This document shows, in pieces, positions 32,335 to 41,865 of a stretch of 64,000 nucleotides of DNA (its first letter is position 1; every line of letters starts with the position of its first letter). The DNA lies in the NCBI RefSeq assembly GCF_051020765.1, contig NC_134929.1, positions 1,514,786-1,578,785 on the forward strand. The letters run 5' to 3'. This stretch comes from Lasioglossum baleicum (Eukaryota > Arthropoda > Insecta > Hymenoptera > Halictidae). The notes under the pieces were generated by a model. It was not told the origin of the DNA. It saw only the letters and a list, made by a program, of their open reading frames with translations, and ran no database searches. Made by a program: the position numbers and the translations under genes.

Positions 32335-32955
32335 ATGCGAAAACATGGATCATTGTTACCAGGCAATGTACGATGTGTCATAAGCGGTCCGTCAGGATGT
32401 GGTAAAACAAACGTTATGATCAGCCTGCTAGAGAGTGCGAACGGACTACGATTTGCAAACGTTTATGTGTACTCAAAATCGTTGAATCAACCAAAATATC
32501 AATACATGAGCAAACTGTTCTCATCCGTGGGGAAGGATGTAGGCTACTTCGCGTTCGCAGACAACGCTGACGTAATACCCCCTGCAGAGGTACGCCCCGA
32601 TTCAATATTTATCTTCGACGATGTGGCGTGTGACGAGCAGGATATCATGAGAGAGTATTTTGCGATGGGTAGACATTCACACGTTGATTGCTTCTACTTG
32701 GGTCAGTCGTATGCGAGAATACCTAAACATTTAATTCGTGACAACGCCAATGTACTGGTTTTGTTCAAACAGGATACCATGAACTTGCGTCACATTCATC
32801 AGGATCATGTAAATACCGATATGTCATTCGAAACGTTTAGCGCGTTATGTGCGAATTGTTGGCGAAAGAAGTATGGATTTCTCGTAATCGATAAAGATAG
32901 TCCTACGAATCGTGGTCGTTACAGACGTGGATTTAACGAGTTTGTCATACTGTAA
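32335..32955 (+). CDS. Polinton B packaging ATPase (FtsK/HerA type)
   Basis: A P-loop ATPase expected to pump DNA into the capsid. Walker A is GPSGCGKT (coded at about 32386-32409) and Walker B is SIFIFDDVACD. FKQDTMNLRHIHQDHVNTDM and a C-terminal VIDKDSPTNRGRYRRGF are shared with the Polinton A protein. The first ATG is 32335, giving 206 residues; the frame is open upstream to about 32284 without ATG, and the A homologue has a longer N-terminus, so a start further upstream or a spliced exon is possible. It diverges from the capsid cluster on the other strand; the gap of about 280 bp probably holds divergent promoters. Confidence 0.88.
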   Translation: MRKHGSLLPGNVRCVISGPSGCGKTNVMISLLESANGLRFANVYVYSKSLNQPKYQYMSKLFSSVGKDVGYFAFADNADVIPPAEVRPDSIFIFDDVACDEQDIMREYFAMGRHSHVDCFYLGQSYARIPKHLIRDNANVLVLFKQDTMNLRHIHQDHVNTDMSFETFSALCANCWRKKYGFLVIDKDSPTNRGRYRRGFNEFVIL

Positions 32956-33026
32956 CGAGTACAGTTGCTCGGTAAGGGTGGTCGGTGCTGTATCGTGGCT
33001 GTAAATCTCTCTCTTGCGCTTCCAAT

Positions 33027-34079
33027 ATGTCAACTCAAAAGGAAAAGAATGAAAAGCTGCGAGCTTCAGTCGTGAATGAAATAGCGAAGACCAGTGATAC
33101 CATACGTAAAAAGTATTTAGCGTTGAAAGTTGGGAAAATGATGGCCGAGACGAATTTGCGAACAACTTTACAACCGATCGTCGAACCGTTGAAACAGCTA
33201 GTTCAAAATACATCTACTGTTGAACCGGATAGTGACACCACGTTCTCGGATATTAAGGAAACACCACCACCGTCTCCCATACAAAAAAAAAGAAGATTCT
33301 CAGATATTAGGGGAACGACACCATCGTCATCTATGAAAAAAAGAAGAAGAATAAAGAAGAAAAAGAATGATGAAGTAACGCTCGCTGACGGTGAGATCGA
33401 GTCAACGATGCCGCAACAGGATACTTTCGAATCACCGAGCACGGTATCTTTGGAATCTTCAATGCGTAATATTTTTGAAAATCCAGAAACTTATCGGGAG
33501 GAAAATCAACATCTAACCGAGAATTTCGGACCTTTGGCGCGTGAATATTTAGAAAAATTTTTTACCGGATCAATGAAAAAGTCCGACAACGTGTTCGGGG
33601 TATATTTCCAAGACAATAAACTGATGCTGGGAAATTCAATGTTTGAAGTGAACAGCAATGATGATATCATCATTAACGGAGTAAGGTACGAGGGGACTCA
33701 TGGTCTTTATGAATTAATATTCAATAGAATACCCGACAAGCAGTTGTACACCGAGGATGATAAGAATGTGTACAAAAGAATTCTCATTCTCACGCAAGCG
33801 CATCGACGTGGGAATCAGCTAAAGGGAAACAAAGGTTACAAGTATAAGAAAATTATAGGACCGATGTTTTCGTCACGTGGTGGGAAGGGGATACAACTTC
33901 CAACTTCTATGCGTGTGACTAACAATCCGATTGATTACGTGCATTGGGATGATCCAAACAAACTCGTCGATCGTGTGAAATTGTTAACCGCTTCGAAGAA
34001 TGCCGGACATTCCAGCCATAACAATGAAATAACGTCAATAATCGAAGAACTTCGTGAAGCCGGTATAATTATAAATTAA
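33027..34079 (+). CDS. Large conserved Polinton protein of unknown function, copy B
   Basis: 350 residues from the ATG at 33027. The N-terminal third is basic and low-complexity, with lysine runs resembling nuclear-localisation signals (KKRRRIKKKK). The C-terminal two thirds are conserved with Polinton A: NPETYREENQHLTENFGPLA, REYLEKFF, VFGVYFQDNKLMLGNSMF, DDIIINGVRYEGTHGLYELI, NKGYKYKKIIGP and DYVHWDDPNKLVDRV. I believe this is the family catalogued as DUF8207, but that is memory. It always sits between the ATPase and the fibre-like gene. It might be a structural or DNA-associated protein; nothing in it shows catalysis. Confidence 0.7.
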   Translation: MSTQKEKNEKLRASVVNEIAKTSDTIRKKYLALKVGKMMAETNLRTTLQPIVEPLKQLVQNTSTVEPDSDTTFSDIKETPPPSPIQKKRRFSDIRGTTPSSSMKKRRRIKKKKNDEVTLADGEIESTMPQQDTFESPSTVSLESSMRNIFENPETYREENQHLTENFGPLAREYLEKFFTGSMKKSDNVFGVYFQDNKLMLGNSMFEVNSNDDIIINGVRYEGTHGLYELIFNRIPDKQLYTEDDKNVYKRILILTQAHRRGNQLKGNKGYKYKKIIGPMFSSRGGKGIQLPTSMRVTNNPIDYVHWDDPNKLVDRVKLLTASKNAGHSSHNNEITSIIEELREAGIIIN

Positions 34080-34108
34080 AGCGCGTGCGTTCATTGAGTT
34101 AGTGATGA

Positions 34109-34336
34109 ATGAAATGTCAATTGGTGACATTGTTACAGCTCGATAGAATGCGCATTCGTCTTAATTGTTGTAAAACGAATCAAACAATATCCTCGGGGGA
34201 GGACAACGGTGAAAGCTGGAACTTGAGATTTCAAAGTCTATGGATAAAACTGGATGAGATATTTCAACGAATACTGTGGATTGAAGAGCAGGTCAAACAG
34301 TTGTACGAGTTGATGATAAGCGAAGAAAAACACTAG
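34109..34336 (+). CDS. Small hypothetical ORF, Polinton B
   Basis: 75 residues from an ATG at 34109, in the gap between the large unknown gene and the fibre-like gene. The C-terminal half (LRFQSLWIKLDEIFQRILWI) looks amphipathic and helical. Polinton A has only about 35 bp in the equivalent place, so there is no comparative support. Unrecognised and possibly not coding. Confidence 0.3.
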   Translation: MKCQLVTLLQLDRMRIRLNCCKTNQTISSGEDNGESWNLRFQSLWIKLDEIFQRILWIEEQVKQLYELMISEEKH

Positions 34337-34347
34337 CTTGTGAAACA

Positions 34348-34824
34348 ATGTCTATCGACAAATTTGGTATGGTGTTTCGCGAAGCGAACAAACCCGAGTC
34401 AAATGTTTCTTCGATTTTCTATCCCGGCGTTTTTAAAAGTTATGTGCATGATAATGCTATATGTTTAAATGATGATGCTAAATTGTATGATGCGAAAGGT
34501 ATGAGGATCGGACGCGTGGCGAATCCTGAAGCAAACGATCATGTTGCAACCAAAGTATACGTGGACACGCTTAACGTGAAGCTTGAGTCCGAGATTGTGA
34601 AGAAACTGGTCAAAGAACTGAAAACCGCTAAAGAGACGATAAAGTCTGAAATATTAGCTGAACAGAATGAAAAACTGATCAAAGACCTGAAAACCATTAA
34701 AGAAACGATAAAGTCTGAAATACTGGCTACGATACAAGGCATTCGATATGATGTAAATGAAAATATGAAATCAACTGATATCAACGAGACCTTGAAGGAG
34801 AAAGTAAAAAGAAGACGAGTTTGA
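34348..34824 (+). CDS. Possible fibre-like coiled-coil protein, Polinton B
   Basis: 158 residues, starting MSIDKFGMVFREANKPESN. The segment RVANPEANDHVATKVYVD closely resembles the P-x(n)-DxxATKxYVD motif found in many phage tail-fibre proteins. Two copies of a KELKTAKETIKSEILAEQNE-like heptad block (about 85-130) predict a coiled coil, ending in a KRRRV basic tail. It is homologous to 4145-4528, where the coiled coil is shorter. A trimeric fibre stalk is my inference; a coiled-coil scaffold is the alternative. Confidence 0.6.
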   Translation: MSIDKFGMVFREANKPESNVSSIFYPGVFKSYVHDNAICLNDDAKLYDAKGMRIGRVANPEANDHVATKVYVDTLNVKLESEIVKKLVKELKTAKETIKSEILAEQNEKLIKDLKTIKETIKSEILATIQGIRYDVNENMKSTDINETLKEKVKRRRV

Positions 34825-34889
34825 AATATTGACAAGAAACGTGTCGACGGTCCTTGAGGGGAATCCATGGATAGCAATCATCATACATG

Positions 34890-35215
34890 AACATACTGTA
34901 CAAGATGTATCTGTACCTGTTCCTGTTCCTATACCTGTCTGTACCTGTCTGTAGCTGTTTCTGTACCTGTCTGTAGCTGTTCCTGTACCTGTCTGTAGCT
35001 GTTCCTGTACCTGTCTGTAGCTGTTCATGTACCTGTCCATACCTGTCTGTAGCTGTTCCTATACCTGTCTGTAGCTGTTCCTGTACCTGTCTATACCTGT
35101 CTATAGCTGCCTGTACCTGTCCATACCTGTCTGTAGCTGTTCATGTTCCTGCCTGTAGCTGTTTCTGTACCTGTCTGTAGCTGTATCTGTACCTGTCTGT
35201 ACCTGTACCTGTATT
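34890..35215. repeat. CTGTACCTGTCTGTAGCTGTTC minisatellite
   Basis: About 320 bp of degenerate tandem repeats of 5-6 bp words (CTGTAC, CTGTCTGTAGCTGTT) in roughly 18-22 bp super-units. It separates the fibre-like gene from the integrase. It has no coding sense and is not present at the matching place in Polinton A. Confidence 0.9.
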
Positions 35216-35486
35216 ATCAATATTAAGTAGCATTTATCGAGTCATCAAGTTATCATAAAAAATCATCAACCTTGAGAGAAAAAAATGAGGGGGATGGAAA
35301 TATAACTGAAGATTTTAAGAAAAGTATATATGAGGTAAAGACTCTATTGAAAAGCGAGTTGAGTAGCGACAGCAAGAGACGATACGCGTCGCTTTCAACG
35401 AGTTGGATAGCTGAATCAGTCATCGCTTCAATAGTTGGATTGAAAAGTGAATAATCGGTTAATGAGAGAGCGCTACAAGAACGACG

Positions 35487-36427
35487 ATGAGTAAAGAAAA
35501 CGTGGTGGAAGAACTGCATGCTCCGGCGAGACGTTTTTACCCGCGTAGACGTGTGATCGTGCGAGGATTCGATGATCTTTGGCAAGCCGATATCGTTGAA
35601 GTTCAAAAATATGCGCGAGACAATGGAGGGCATCGATATATTCTCACGATAATCGATGTATTTAGCAAATATGCATGGTCAGTTCCTTTGAAGAGTAAAA
35701 ATGCGAGCGACGTGTGCAAAGCTTTCGCGTCAGCGTTGAAGAAAGATGGTAGAGCCCCGAACAACTTGCAGACTGACATGGGGAAAGAATTCTACAATAC
35801 AACGTTTCAAGACTATCTAAAGAGTCGTAACATATACCATTATTCTACATTTAGCACTATGAAAGCTTCCGTCGTGGAACGTTTCAATCGCACGCTGAAG
35901 AATAGCATGTGGAAATTTTTCTCGTTGAGTGGAAATTTTTCTCGTTGAGTGGAAAATATCGCTGGATCGATGCGCTTCCCACGTTGACTGAGGACTACAA
36001 TAATCGAAAACATCGTACAATCCGCATGCGACCTGTCGACGTGAGCCGTAAAAATGCTGGACACCTTCTGTCCACCGTATACAGTAACGTGAAGATTGCT
36101 GGTCCTGCCAAATTCAAGGTCGATGATCGTGTGCGTGTCAGCAAGTTTAAAACCTTATTCGACAAAGGATACACGCCAAACTGGTCAACTGAAATATTCA
36201 AGATTATCGCGGTAAAACGAACGAATCCTGTCACATATCTCTTGGTCGACTCTACGAACAAATCTATCGCCGGAGGATTTTATGAACTTGAGATACGTGC
36301 GGCAAAATATCCTGACATATACTTAGTTGAAAAAATATTACGCAGAAAAGGAAATAAAGTATATGTGAAATGGCTGGGAATGGATGCGTCACATAATTCG
36401 TGGATATCTAAAACGAATATACTTTAA
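35487..36427 (+). pseudogene. Polinton B integrase, frameshifted by a 20-bp duplication
   Basis: A homologue of the integrase at 3046-3966. The catalytic residues are present (WQADIVEV, LQTDMGKEF, VVERFNRTLKN), and the C-terminal chromodomain ends VEKILRRKGNKVYVKWLG...SWI. The 20-bp word TGGAAATTTTTCTCGTTGAG occurs twice in tandem at about 35910-35949; the extra copy shifts the frame, so the first frame ends at 35948 and the rest reads in another. Apart from this the gene looks well preserved, so the lesion is recent or an assembly error. Confidence 0.9.
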
Positions 36428-36631
36428 TTATATTTTTTCTACTTGTATTTTTAGTTATGATAATTAATTTTTTGTAAAACGACTATACTTATTATATATT
36501 GTGATAATTCTGCTTCATTTCTCTGTAGGAATTGTATGTAATGTTGTAATAAAAAAATATAAAAGAGATATTCTTGAATAATTTTATTTTTAAAATAATG
36601 TATTGTTACAAAAGACAATTTTCACACAACA

Positions 36632-37475
36632 TTAATATTTTAACCTATCCGTTTTTTGCGCCTCGACTGCAATGATATTAGTGCATGAAGCCACCAGTTC
36701 ACAATCAATCAATGAACTTTGATCAAAAAATTCGCTCTCGACAATCGCTTTCACGATATTCTTCGCGTTGGTATACCTCACCACAATGACAAAATTCATA
36801 AATTTATCGGTAATCGTGGGAACATTGCCGATCAGCCATGAATACATGTTGTGTATGCAGAATTCGAGATTGTACAAGTTATGCATAGTTTTTTCCGTGA
36901 TATATAGAGCTGTGAACTGATTCGACAATTTCACTAGATTCATACCATTGAGATTAACTATTTGCAATGTTAAATCATCACTCATTTTTCTACACTGTTT
37001 CTGCATGGAAAGTAAATTGGAAATACACTCCTTCGTGCGCAACAACTCTGTCCATGCATCCTGGGAAAATGTGATCTCGTTACCACGGTTATCCCCCATA
37101 GTTAGTTCCACACAAATATCATCGCCAACGTGTACACCAATTTCGAGATATTTAAAATAATTGCCAGCTATGGAATATCTTCGACTCAAGATTCTGTGCA
37201 AACTACTCGATGATTGTGAAATGGAGTCGCTGTTTTCAAAACTGCTTCAACAGATTTTTTTTAAAGAATTAGATGTTTTTCAAAATTTCTTTTTCACAAG
37301 TTTTTTATCTTTCTACTTACATATTATTTAGTCTCCTCTTTTTGTGTGACTCCTCGATGCTAGAATGATCACATTCAGTGAGCGGATGATTGTTGTAATA
37401 CATCATGCTTTTTTCGTGTTGATTGTCTCGATCTGAAGCGCAACGCTTGGAATACAATGTTCTTATAGGATGCAT
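36632..37475 (-). CDS. Spliced accessory gene, Polinton B
   Basis: Exon 1 is 37475-37321 (ATG at 37475, 51 codons plus two bases). The intron is 37320-37230 (91 bp, GTAAGT...ACAG), and exon 2 is 37229-36632. The phases agree, predicting 250 residues. Exon 1 ends in a basic HKKRRLNN. Exon 2 is homologous to 45204-45769 in Polinton A (RRYSIAGNYFKYLEIGVHVG; MGDNRGNEITFS; MYSWL; SLIDCELVA). I do not recognise the family. In both polintons it lies next to the right terminal repeat but in opposite orientation. Exon 1 has no clear match in A. Confidence 0.65.
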
Positions 37476-37499
37476 TGGTCCCCCACCTTTTTACATTTT

Positions 37500-37956
37500 C
37501 TTAGAAAGGGGGCGGTGCCTAACAGCTCTGTCCTTGGCCTAGATGACGTAAGAAAGAAGGGGGTATGACTCAGCAGCTTTGCCCTTGGCCTAGATGACGT
37601 AAGAAAGAAGGGGGCGGTGCCTAACAGCTCTGTCCTTGGCCTAGATGACGTAATGCTTGTGCAATACCAAAGGAGTATCATGTTTCATAGGGATTGCCCC
37701 CCTCCCCCGCGAAAAATTTAAGTGATGACTCAGCAGCTCTGTCCTTGGCCTAGATGACGTAAGAAAGAAGGGGGCGGTGCCTAACAGCTCTGTCCTTGGC
37801 CTAGATGACGTAATGCTTGTGCAATACCAAAGGAGTATCATGTTTCATATATGCTTGTGCAATAGCGCTCTGCGGTACCGCTCTCCCGTGAATTGGAAAG
37901 TTCCTCAGAACCGCCTGAATTGGGAAGTGATCCAGAACCCCCCTATATATCCTACT
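37500..37956. repeat. Polinton B right terminal inverted repeat
   Basis: About 460 bp, inverse of the left end, ending ...ATATATCCTACT. It contains only a few of the satellite half-units plus the CCCCCCTCCCCCGCG spacer (about 37697-37715). The outer 225 bp match the left end with very few differences. Confidence 0.93.
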
Positions 37957-37962
37957 AATGTA

Positions 37963-38337
37963 ATAGAGTGGAAATCCAGAAAACAAGGGAGTGTGACCAA
38001 ATCCTCTACTAGTGCTAAGTATGTCGCCTTATCTGAGGCAGTGAGTGAAGTTTTAGCTATGGGAGGATTATTAAAAGACTTTAATATTGAAATGAAAGGT
38101 CCAATTAAGATTTACGAAGGCAATATAGGGGCAGTTGATATTAGTCACTTGGGAAACTTTACAAAACGATCAAAGTACATAGAGATACACTATCATTTCG
38201 TGGACGAAAATTATATAGCAGGCAAAATCGATATAGAAAAAATAGATTCAAATGAAAATATTGCGGATATATGCACCAAGTCTTTGGGTAGAAATAAGTT
38301 TGAATACTTTAGAAAGAAAATGAATTTGTTTTGAAGA
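37963..38337 (+). pseudogene. copia pol, 3' part (RNase H end)
   Basis: The last stretch of the copia polyprotein, continuing the RNase H domain cut at 8764: IEWKSRKQGSVTKSSTSAKY, then ALSEAVSEVL, EGNIGAVDISH and a DICTKSLG tail typical of copia RNase H. It ends at the TGA at 38332-38334. Confidence 0.93.
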
Positions 38338-38396
38338 GAATTTATAAATTGTGTGATTTATGACCAGAGAGTATATTTTTTTATTTGTACTTTAAA

Positions 38397-38408
38397 TTTA
38401 AGGAGGTG
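38397..38408 (+). promoter_or_regulatory. copia polypurine tract
   Basis: TTTAAGGAGGTG immediately precedes the 3' LTR; it is the expected plus-strand primer. Confidence 0.75.
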
Positions 38409-38639
38409 TGTTGAGAATATTCGTAAATTTAAATTAGCGCGGGAGTCGAGTGCGATTACAGCGCCCAGCGAGGGCAAGTGTGTGGACGAAGGAGAAAACT
38501 GTGAGTGAGAGACAATGCTGCTGTTCGTGAAGACGCCGTATACGAAAGACGGGTTTTTCCTATATATATCTATTGTGATTAAATAAATGAGTTAAAGTGC
38601 AATAAGAAGAGAAATATTAATTATCCACAAACTTTAACA
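38409..38639 (+). repeat. copia 3' LTR
   Basis: 231 bp, TGTTGAGAAT...CTTTAACA. It differs from the 5' LTR by A for C at its sixth base and a shorter TA run. CATCC follows at 38640-38644. Confidence 0.95.
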
Positions 38640-39727
38640 CATCCCAATGTACATAATCAATCACATTATCGGTAACCGCCATGTTCTCCGGTAATGTCGC
38701 CATGTTCTCCGGTAATGTATTCATCAAAAATGACTTGGAGGCAAACCCTCTTCCAGTGCGAGGTCGTATTTCAAGCAGCGGTGCAATTATATGTTTATAC
38801 TTGTATCTTCTGTTACTCAATAGGGGATTTGCAGCATTATGGTTGCGCCTGTGCGTATTTGTTGTCAACAGAATACTCTTATATTTCTGTTTGTCTGCAT
38901 CGGTGTATATCGTATCGTCGGGGATTCTCTTGAAAATTAGTTCGAAAAGACCAAGTGTTCCTTTCTATTTTATATTATTGATAATTATATTATCTTCCAT
39001 GTCTACGTCGAAATTCTTATCCCCAAGCATCATTGCATTTTTATCATAGTACACACCATACACATGGTCAACCTGTTTTTTCTTATCTGTGAAAAAGAAG
39101 TTCAAATATTCCTGGGACAGCGGTCCGAGATTCTGAGTCAAATATGTAGTGGCTTCTTCATGCTGTTCAGGATTCTCCACAATCTCACGCATTGTCGTTT
39201 CGAGTATATTTTGGTCAAGTGGTTCTGTTTCGTCTGTCCATACTTCTTCTGCAGGAGGTTCGGAATCTGGACAAAGTCGTTTCGGTAATCGATGAGGTGT
39301 TGGTCTTAAAGGTGTTTCCGCACGTACTCTTTTCAATCCGCGATACCGAGGTGTAGCGTTTAGCACAGGCGGCTTCAATCCACAATATTGGGGTGCAGCG
39401 TTACGCATAGGTGATGTTGAAGATGGTCCTCCATGATATCCAGGTGTAGCATTAAAGACAGGTGATTGCTGCTGATACAATGAGGATGTTGGCTCCGAAG
39501 ATGTCTCTTGAAGAATTGGATTGGGAATCGATTTTGTGTTTTCAATCAATTCTTTCAGGGGTCTTATCACAGGTTGCAACCTATGTTCCAACCGCATCGG
39601 TATCCATTTTTCCAGCTTTTATTGCCACATATTTTTTTCGTATAGCTTCACTCGTATTGGCAATCTCTTTCGTTAACACTTCTTTTTTCCTCTTTTCCTG
39701 TTTTTGTTCAGCAGAATTTTGCCCCAT
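38640..39727 (-). pseudogene. Large unknown Polinton A protein, main part, broken
   Basis: Homologue of 33027-34079, read from an ATG at 39727. A frameshift lies near 39598, an in-frame TAG at 38965-38967, and the 3' end was removed to 4563-4695 by copia. Conserved blocks remain: MREIVENPEQHEEATTYLTQ, NLGPLSQEYLNFFF, HVYGVYYDKNAMMLGDKNFD and VIDYVHWD. The middle carries a Pro-rich repeat, VLNATPRYRGLK-like, three to four times. A 12-bp unit (CATGTTCTCCGG) is duplicated near 38680-38713. Confidence 0.85.
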
Positions 39728-39960
39728 GTTCAATTGGAAGCGTTTTCAATGTCGTTCAATAGCCGTTCAGCCGTTCGACAATCCGTTCAACACCTGTTCG
39801 ACACCCGTTCAATAGCCGTTTGATGCCGTTCAACGTCGAACGTGCACGTTCGACAACCCGTTCGACACCCGTTTAATAATTTAATACACCGTTCGACACC
39901 TGTTCGATACACCGTTCGACAACTGTTCAATGTTCCGTTCACAACGCGGGTTTGTGGCTA
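39728..39960. repeat. CGTTCGACACC-type short repeat upstream of the unknown gene
   Basis: A run of degenerate GTTCAA/GTTCGACACCCGTT words from about 39745 to 39945, between the divergent ends of the unknown gene and ATPase gene. No gene is seen. It occupies the promoter position of the unknown gene. Confidence 0.7.
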
Positions 39961-39970
39961 AATGATACCA

Positions 39971-40756
39971 TTATACTATGACATAGTCATTAAATCCATG
40001 TCGATAACGACCTCTGTGCATAGGACTATCCTTGTCTATAACGACAAATCCATAGTTTTGCTGCCAACATTTTGCACACAGTTCGTTAAATTGTCCAAAC
40101 GTCATATCGGTATTTACATGATCATTATACACATGGCGCAAATTCATACTATCCTGTTTGAATAGTAGTAGGAGATTGGTATTATCGCGAATCAGGTGCT
40201 TTGGAATTCTTGCATATGATTGACAAAGATACAGACTGTCCACTTTTGAATGTCGACCCATGGAAAAGTACTCTCTAATCACATCTTGCTTGTCACATGC
40301 TACATCATCAAATATAAATATAGAATTCGGTAGAGCTTCGTTAGGTGGAACGACATCGGTATTGTGTGAAAAAGGAAAGTAGCCAATATTTTCTACGGAT
40401 GAGAGCAGCTTTTCCAAATACTGATATTTTGGCTGTTGCAACGACTTTGAATATACGTATACGTTCTCAAATCACATACCGTTGGGACTTTCCAACATGC
40501 TAATGACTACATTAGTCTTCCCGCAATTGGAAGGACCGCACACTATACCGCGTACAGTGTTAGGTAATAACGGTCCATGTCGTAGAACATTTTTGGTAGT
40601 ATTATCAAACTTTCTGTCTGAGATTACTCGAATTTTCACAGGTTGCCTAATGATCTGCGTCGCGACTGTTGTAATAATAACAGATAAGTGTGGGTATGGG
40701 GAATATTTATACAAACGTTGCCCAGAGATATCAATCAGTCTAGAAATGACTTCCAT
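39971..40756 (-). pseudogene. Polinton A packaging ATPase with one nonsense codon
   Basis: ATG at 40756. Walker A GPSNCGKT and Walker B SIFIFDDVACD are intact, as are the IDKDSPMHRGRYRHGF tail and other blocks shared with 32335-32955. A single in-frame TGA at 40472-40474 lies just after Walker A and splits the frame. It is otherwise well preserved. It diverges from the PLA2/pX gene, whose ATG is 39 bp away. Confidence 0.9.
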
Positions 40757-40794
40757 ACTTGTAACACATACATATGCTCATCCATAGATAACAT

Positions 40795-41448
40795 ATGAAA
40801 AAAGATTTTTACTCATGCATACGCCGACGTGGAGCAGGACTTCTAAATACCCTGATAAATAAATTGCCGTTTGAGTTACATATGTCTGGATATCAATTTT
40901 GCGGACCTGGCACACGGTTGCGCAAACGCTTGGCTCGCGGTGATCGCGGTATAAATCCATTAGACTCGGCCTGTAGAGAACGCGACATCACATACTCTCG
41001 CAACAAAGATTTGACGAATCGTCACAAGGTAGATCACATTTTAGCTGATCGAGCACATCGTCGCATATTTGCGAAGGACGCTACGTTAGGTGAGAAGATA
41101 GCTGCGTCAACTGTTTGGGCTGCGATGAAAGCTAAGACGATGCTTGGGATGGGGATCAAGAAAAAAAAGAACACTGGTAACGGTGGTAAGAAGAGGCGAA
41201 CTCTACCTATAGCAAAGCGGGGCGGTTTCCTCCCGTTCCTCTTACCTGCATTGGCTGCTATAGGGTCGTTAACTGGTGGTGCTGCCGGCATCGCGAAGGT
41301 TGTGAATGACGCTAAGGCTGCACGAAAACAGTTGGAGGAAATGCAGCGTCATAATCATGCTATAGAAGGTCATGGACTTTATGTCACACCTTATAAGAAG
41401 GGTACCGGTTTAAAGAAAAAAAAAAACAAAAAAAAAATCACTCTATGA
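40795..41448 (+). CDS. PLA2-like / pX-like virion protein, Polinton A; catalytic His replaced
   Basis: 217 residues from the ATG at 40795. It has the same two modules as 31449-32051: CGPGT calcium loop (36-40) and hydrophobic RGGFLPFLLPALAAIGSLTG (132-151), with adenain-type sites LTGG|A (149-153) and IEGH|G (180-184) at matching places. The HD dyad reads Arg63-Asp64 (CRERDITY): the expected catalytic His is Arg, coded CGC where B has CAC. The frame is otherwise intact, with a Lys-rich tail coded by A-runs. Lipase activity is therefore probably lost. Confidence 0.8.
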   Translation: MKKDFYSCIRRRGAGLLNTLINKLPFELHMSGYQFCGPGTRLRKRLARGDRGINPLDSACRERDITYSRNKDLTNRHKVDHILADRAHRRIFAKDATLGEKIAASTVWAAMKAKTMLGMGIKKKKNTGNGGKKRRTLPIAKRGGFLPFLLPALAAIGSLTGGAAGIAKVVNDAKAARKQLEEMQRHNHAIEGHGLYVTPYKKGTGLKKKKNKKKITL

Positions 41449-41467
41449 AAAACTAGGGATACAACCA

Positions 41468-41809
41468 ATGACAGATGGGCAGCTTGAGGATATAGGAAGG
41501 AAAAATATACCACATTTTCGCGGAGTATACATGCGCGATAGTCTTCCGACAAGAGCAAATGTAAATGAGAGTGGTATAGTAAACTTGGATGAAAGCATCG
41601 GTCCCGGTACACATTGGGTCGCATACGTGAAACACAATCATAGTGTAAAATACTTTGATAGTTTTGGTAATCTACGACCACCTGCGGAACTTATTGCATA
41701 CTTCGAATCCTCAGCAAAAATTACTTACAATCATACACATTTTCAAAATTTCAATCAAACCATATGCGGGCAACAGTGTGTAAAATTTCTTGAAGAAAAC
41801 TCATTATAA
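41468..41809 (+). CDS. Polinton A adenovirus-type maturation protease
   Basis: 113 residues, intact. The catalytic pattern is His49 (GPGTHWVAYV), Asp64 (YFDSFGN) and Cys100 (TICGQQCVKF). It is 19 bp downstream of the PLA2/pX gene and 56 bp upstream of the penton ATG, so a compact same-strand cluster. It is homologous to 31151-31462. It would process the pX-like protein and other precursors; this is inferred from the family. Confidence 0.9.
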   Translation: MTDGQLEDIGRKNIPHFRGVYMRDSLPTRANVNESGIVNLDESIGPGTHWVAYVKHNHSVKYFDSFGNLRPPAELIAYFESSAKITYNHTHFQNFNQTICGQQCVKFLEENSL

Positions 41810-41865
41810 ATGCACATTATCGATACATACAATTTCATTATGTGCTTCAAACCTTTCGTATAAAC

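Larger units (their letters stand above)
8765..37956. mobile_element. Polinton B (Maverick), complete, carrying an LTR array
   Basis: A 29,192-bp element, about 16.7 kb without the LTR array at 15444-27913 and its extra 4-bp duplication. Its ends are inverted repeats beginning AGTAGGATATATAGGGG. The order is left terminal repeat with satellite; polB (+); LTR insertion; an unidentified spliced fragment (-); major capsid, microprotein, penton, protease and PLA2/pX genes (all -); ATPase, large unknown protein and fibre-like gene (all +); minisatellite; integrase (+); spliced accessory gene (-); right terminal repeat. The copia RNase H frame is contiguous across the insertion site, so the boundaries are exact. 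Confidence 0.95.
4696..38639 (+). mobile_element. Ty1/copia retrotransposon, split by Polinton B
   Basis: A complete copia-type element of about 4.75 kb once Polinton B (8765-37956) and one duplication copy are discounted. It has a 233-bp 5' LTR and a 231-bp 3' LTR, both starting TGTTG and ending TTTAACA. A 5-bp target duplication CATCC lies at 4691-4695 and 38640-38644. A primer site directly follows the 5' LTR, and a polypurine tract precedes the 3' LTR. The gene order is gag, protease, integrase, RT, RNase H, the Ty1/copia order. By eye the LTRs differ by one substitution and a 2-bp microsatellite indel, so the insertion looks young. Confidence 0.95.

Noticed and set aside
32081..32353. 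A 90-residue minus-strand frame across the ATPase start
   Set aside because: It overlaps the 5' part of the ATPase gene, has no counterpart in Polinton A, and the frame of the neighbouring PLA2/pX homology is different; it is probably a shadow.
35272..35454. A 60-residue plus-strand frame before the Polinton B integrase
   Set aside because: It is not in frame with the integrase, starts in the tail of a minisatellite region and has no match in Polinton A.
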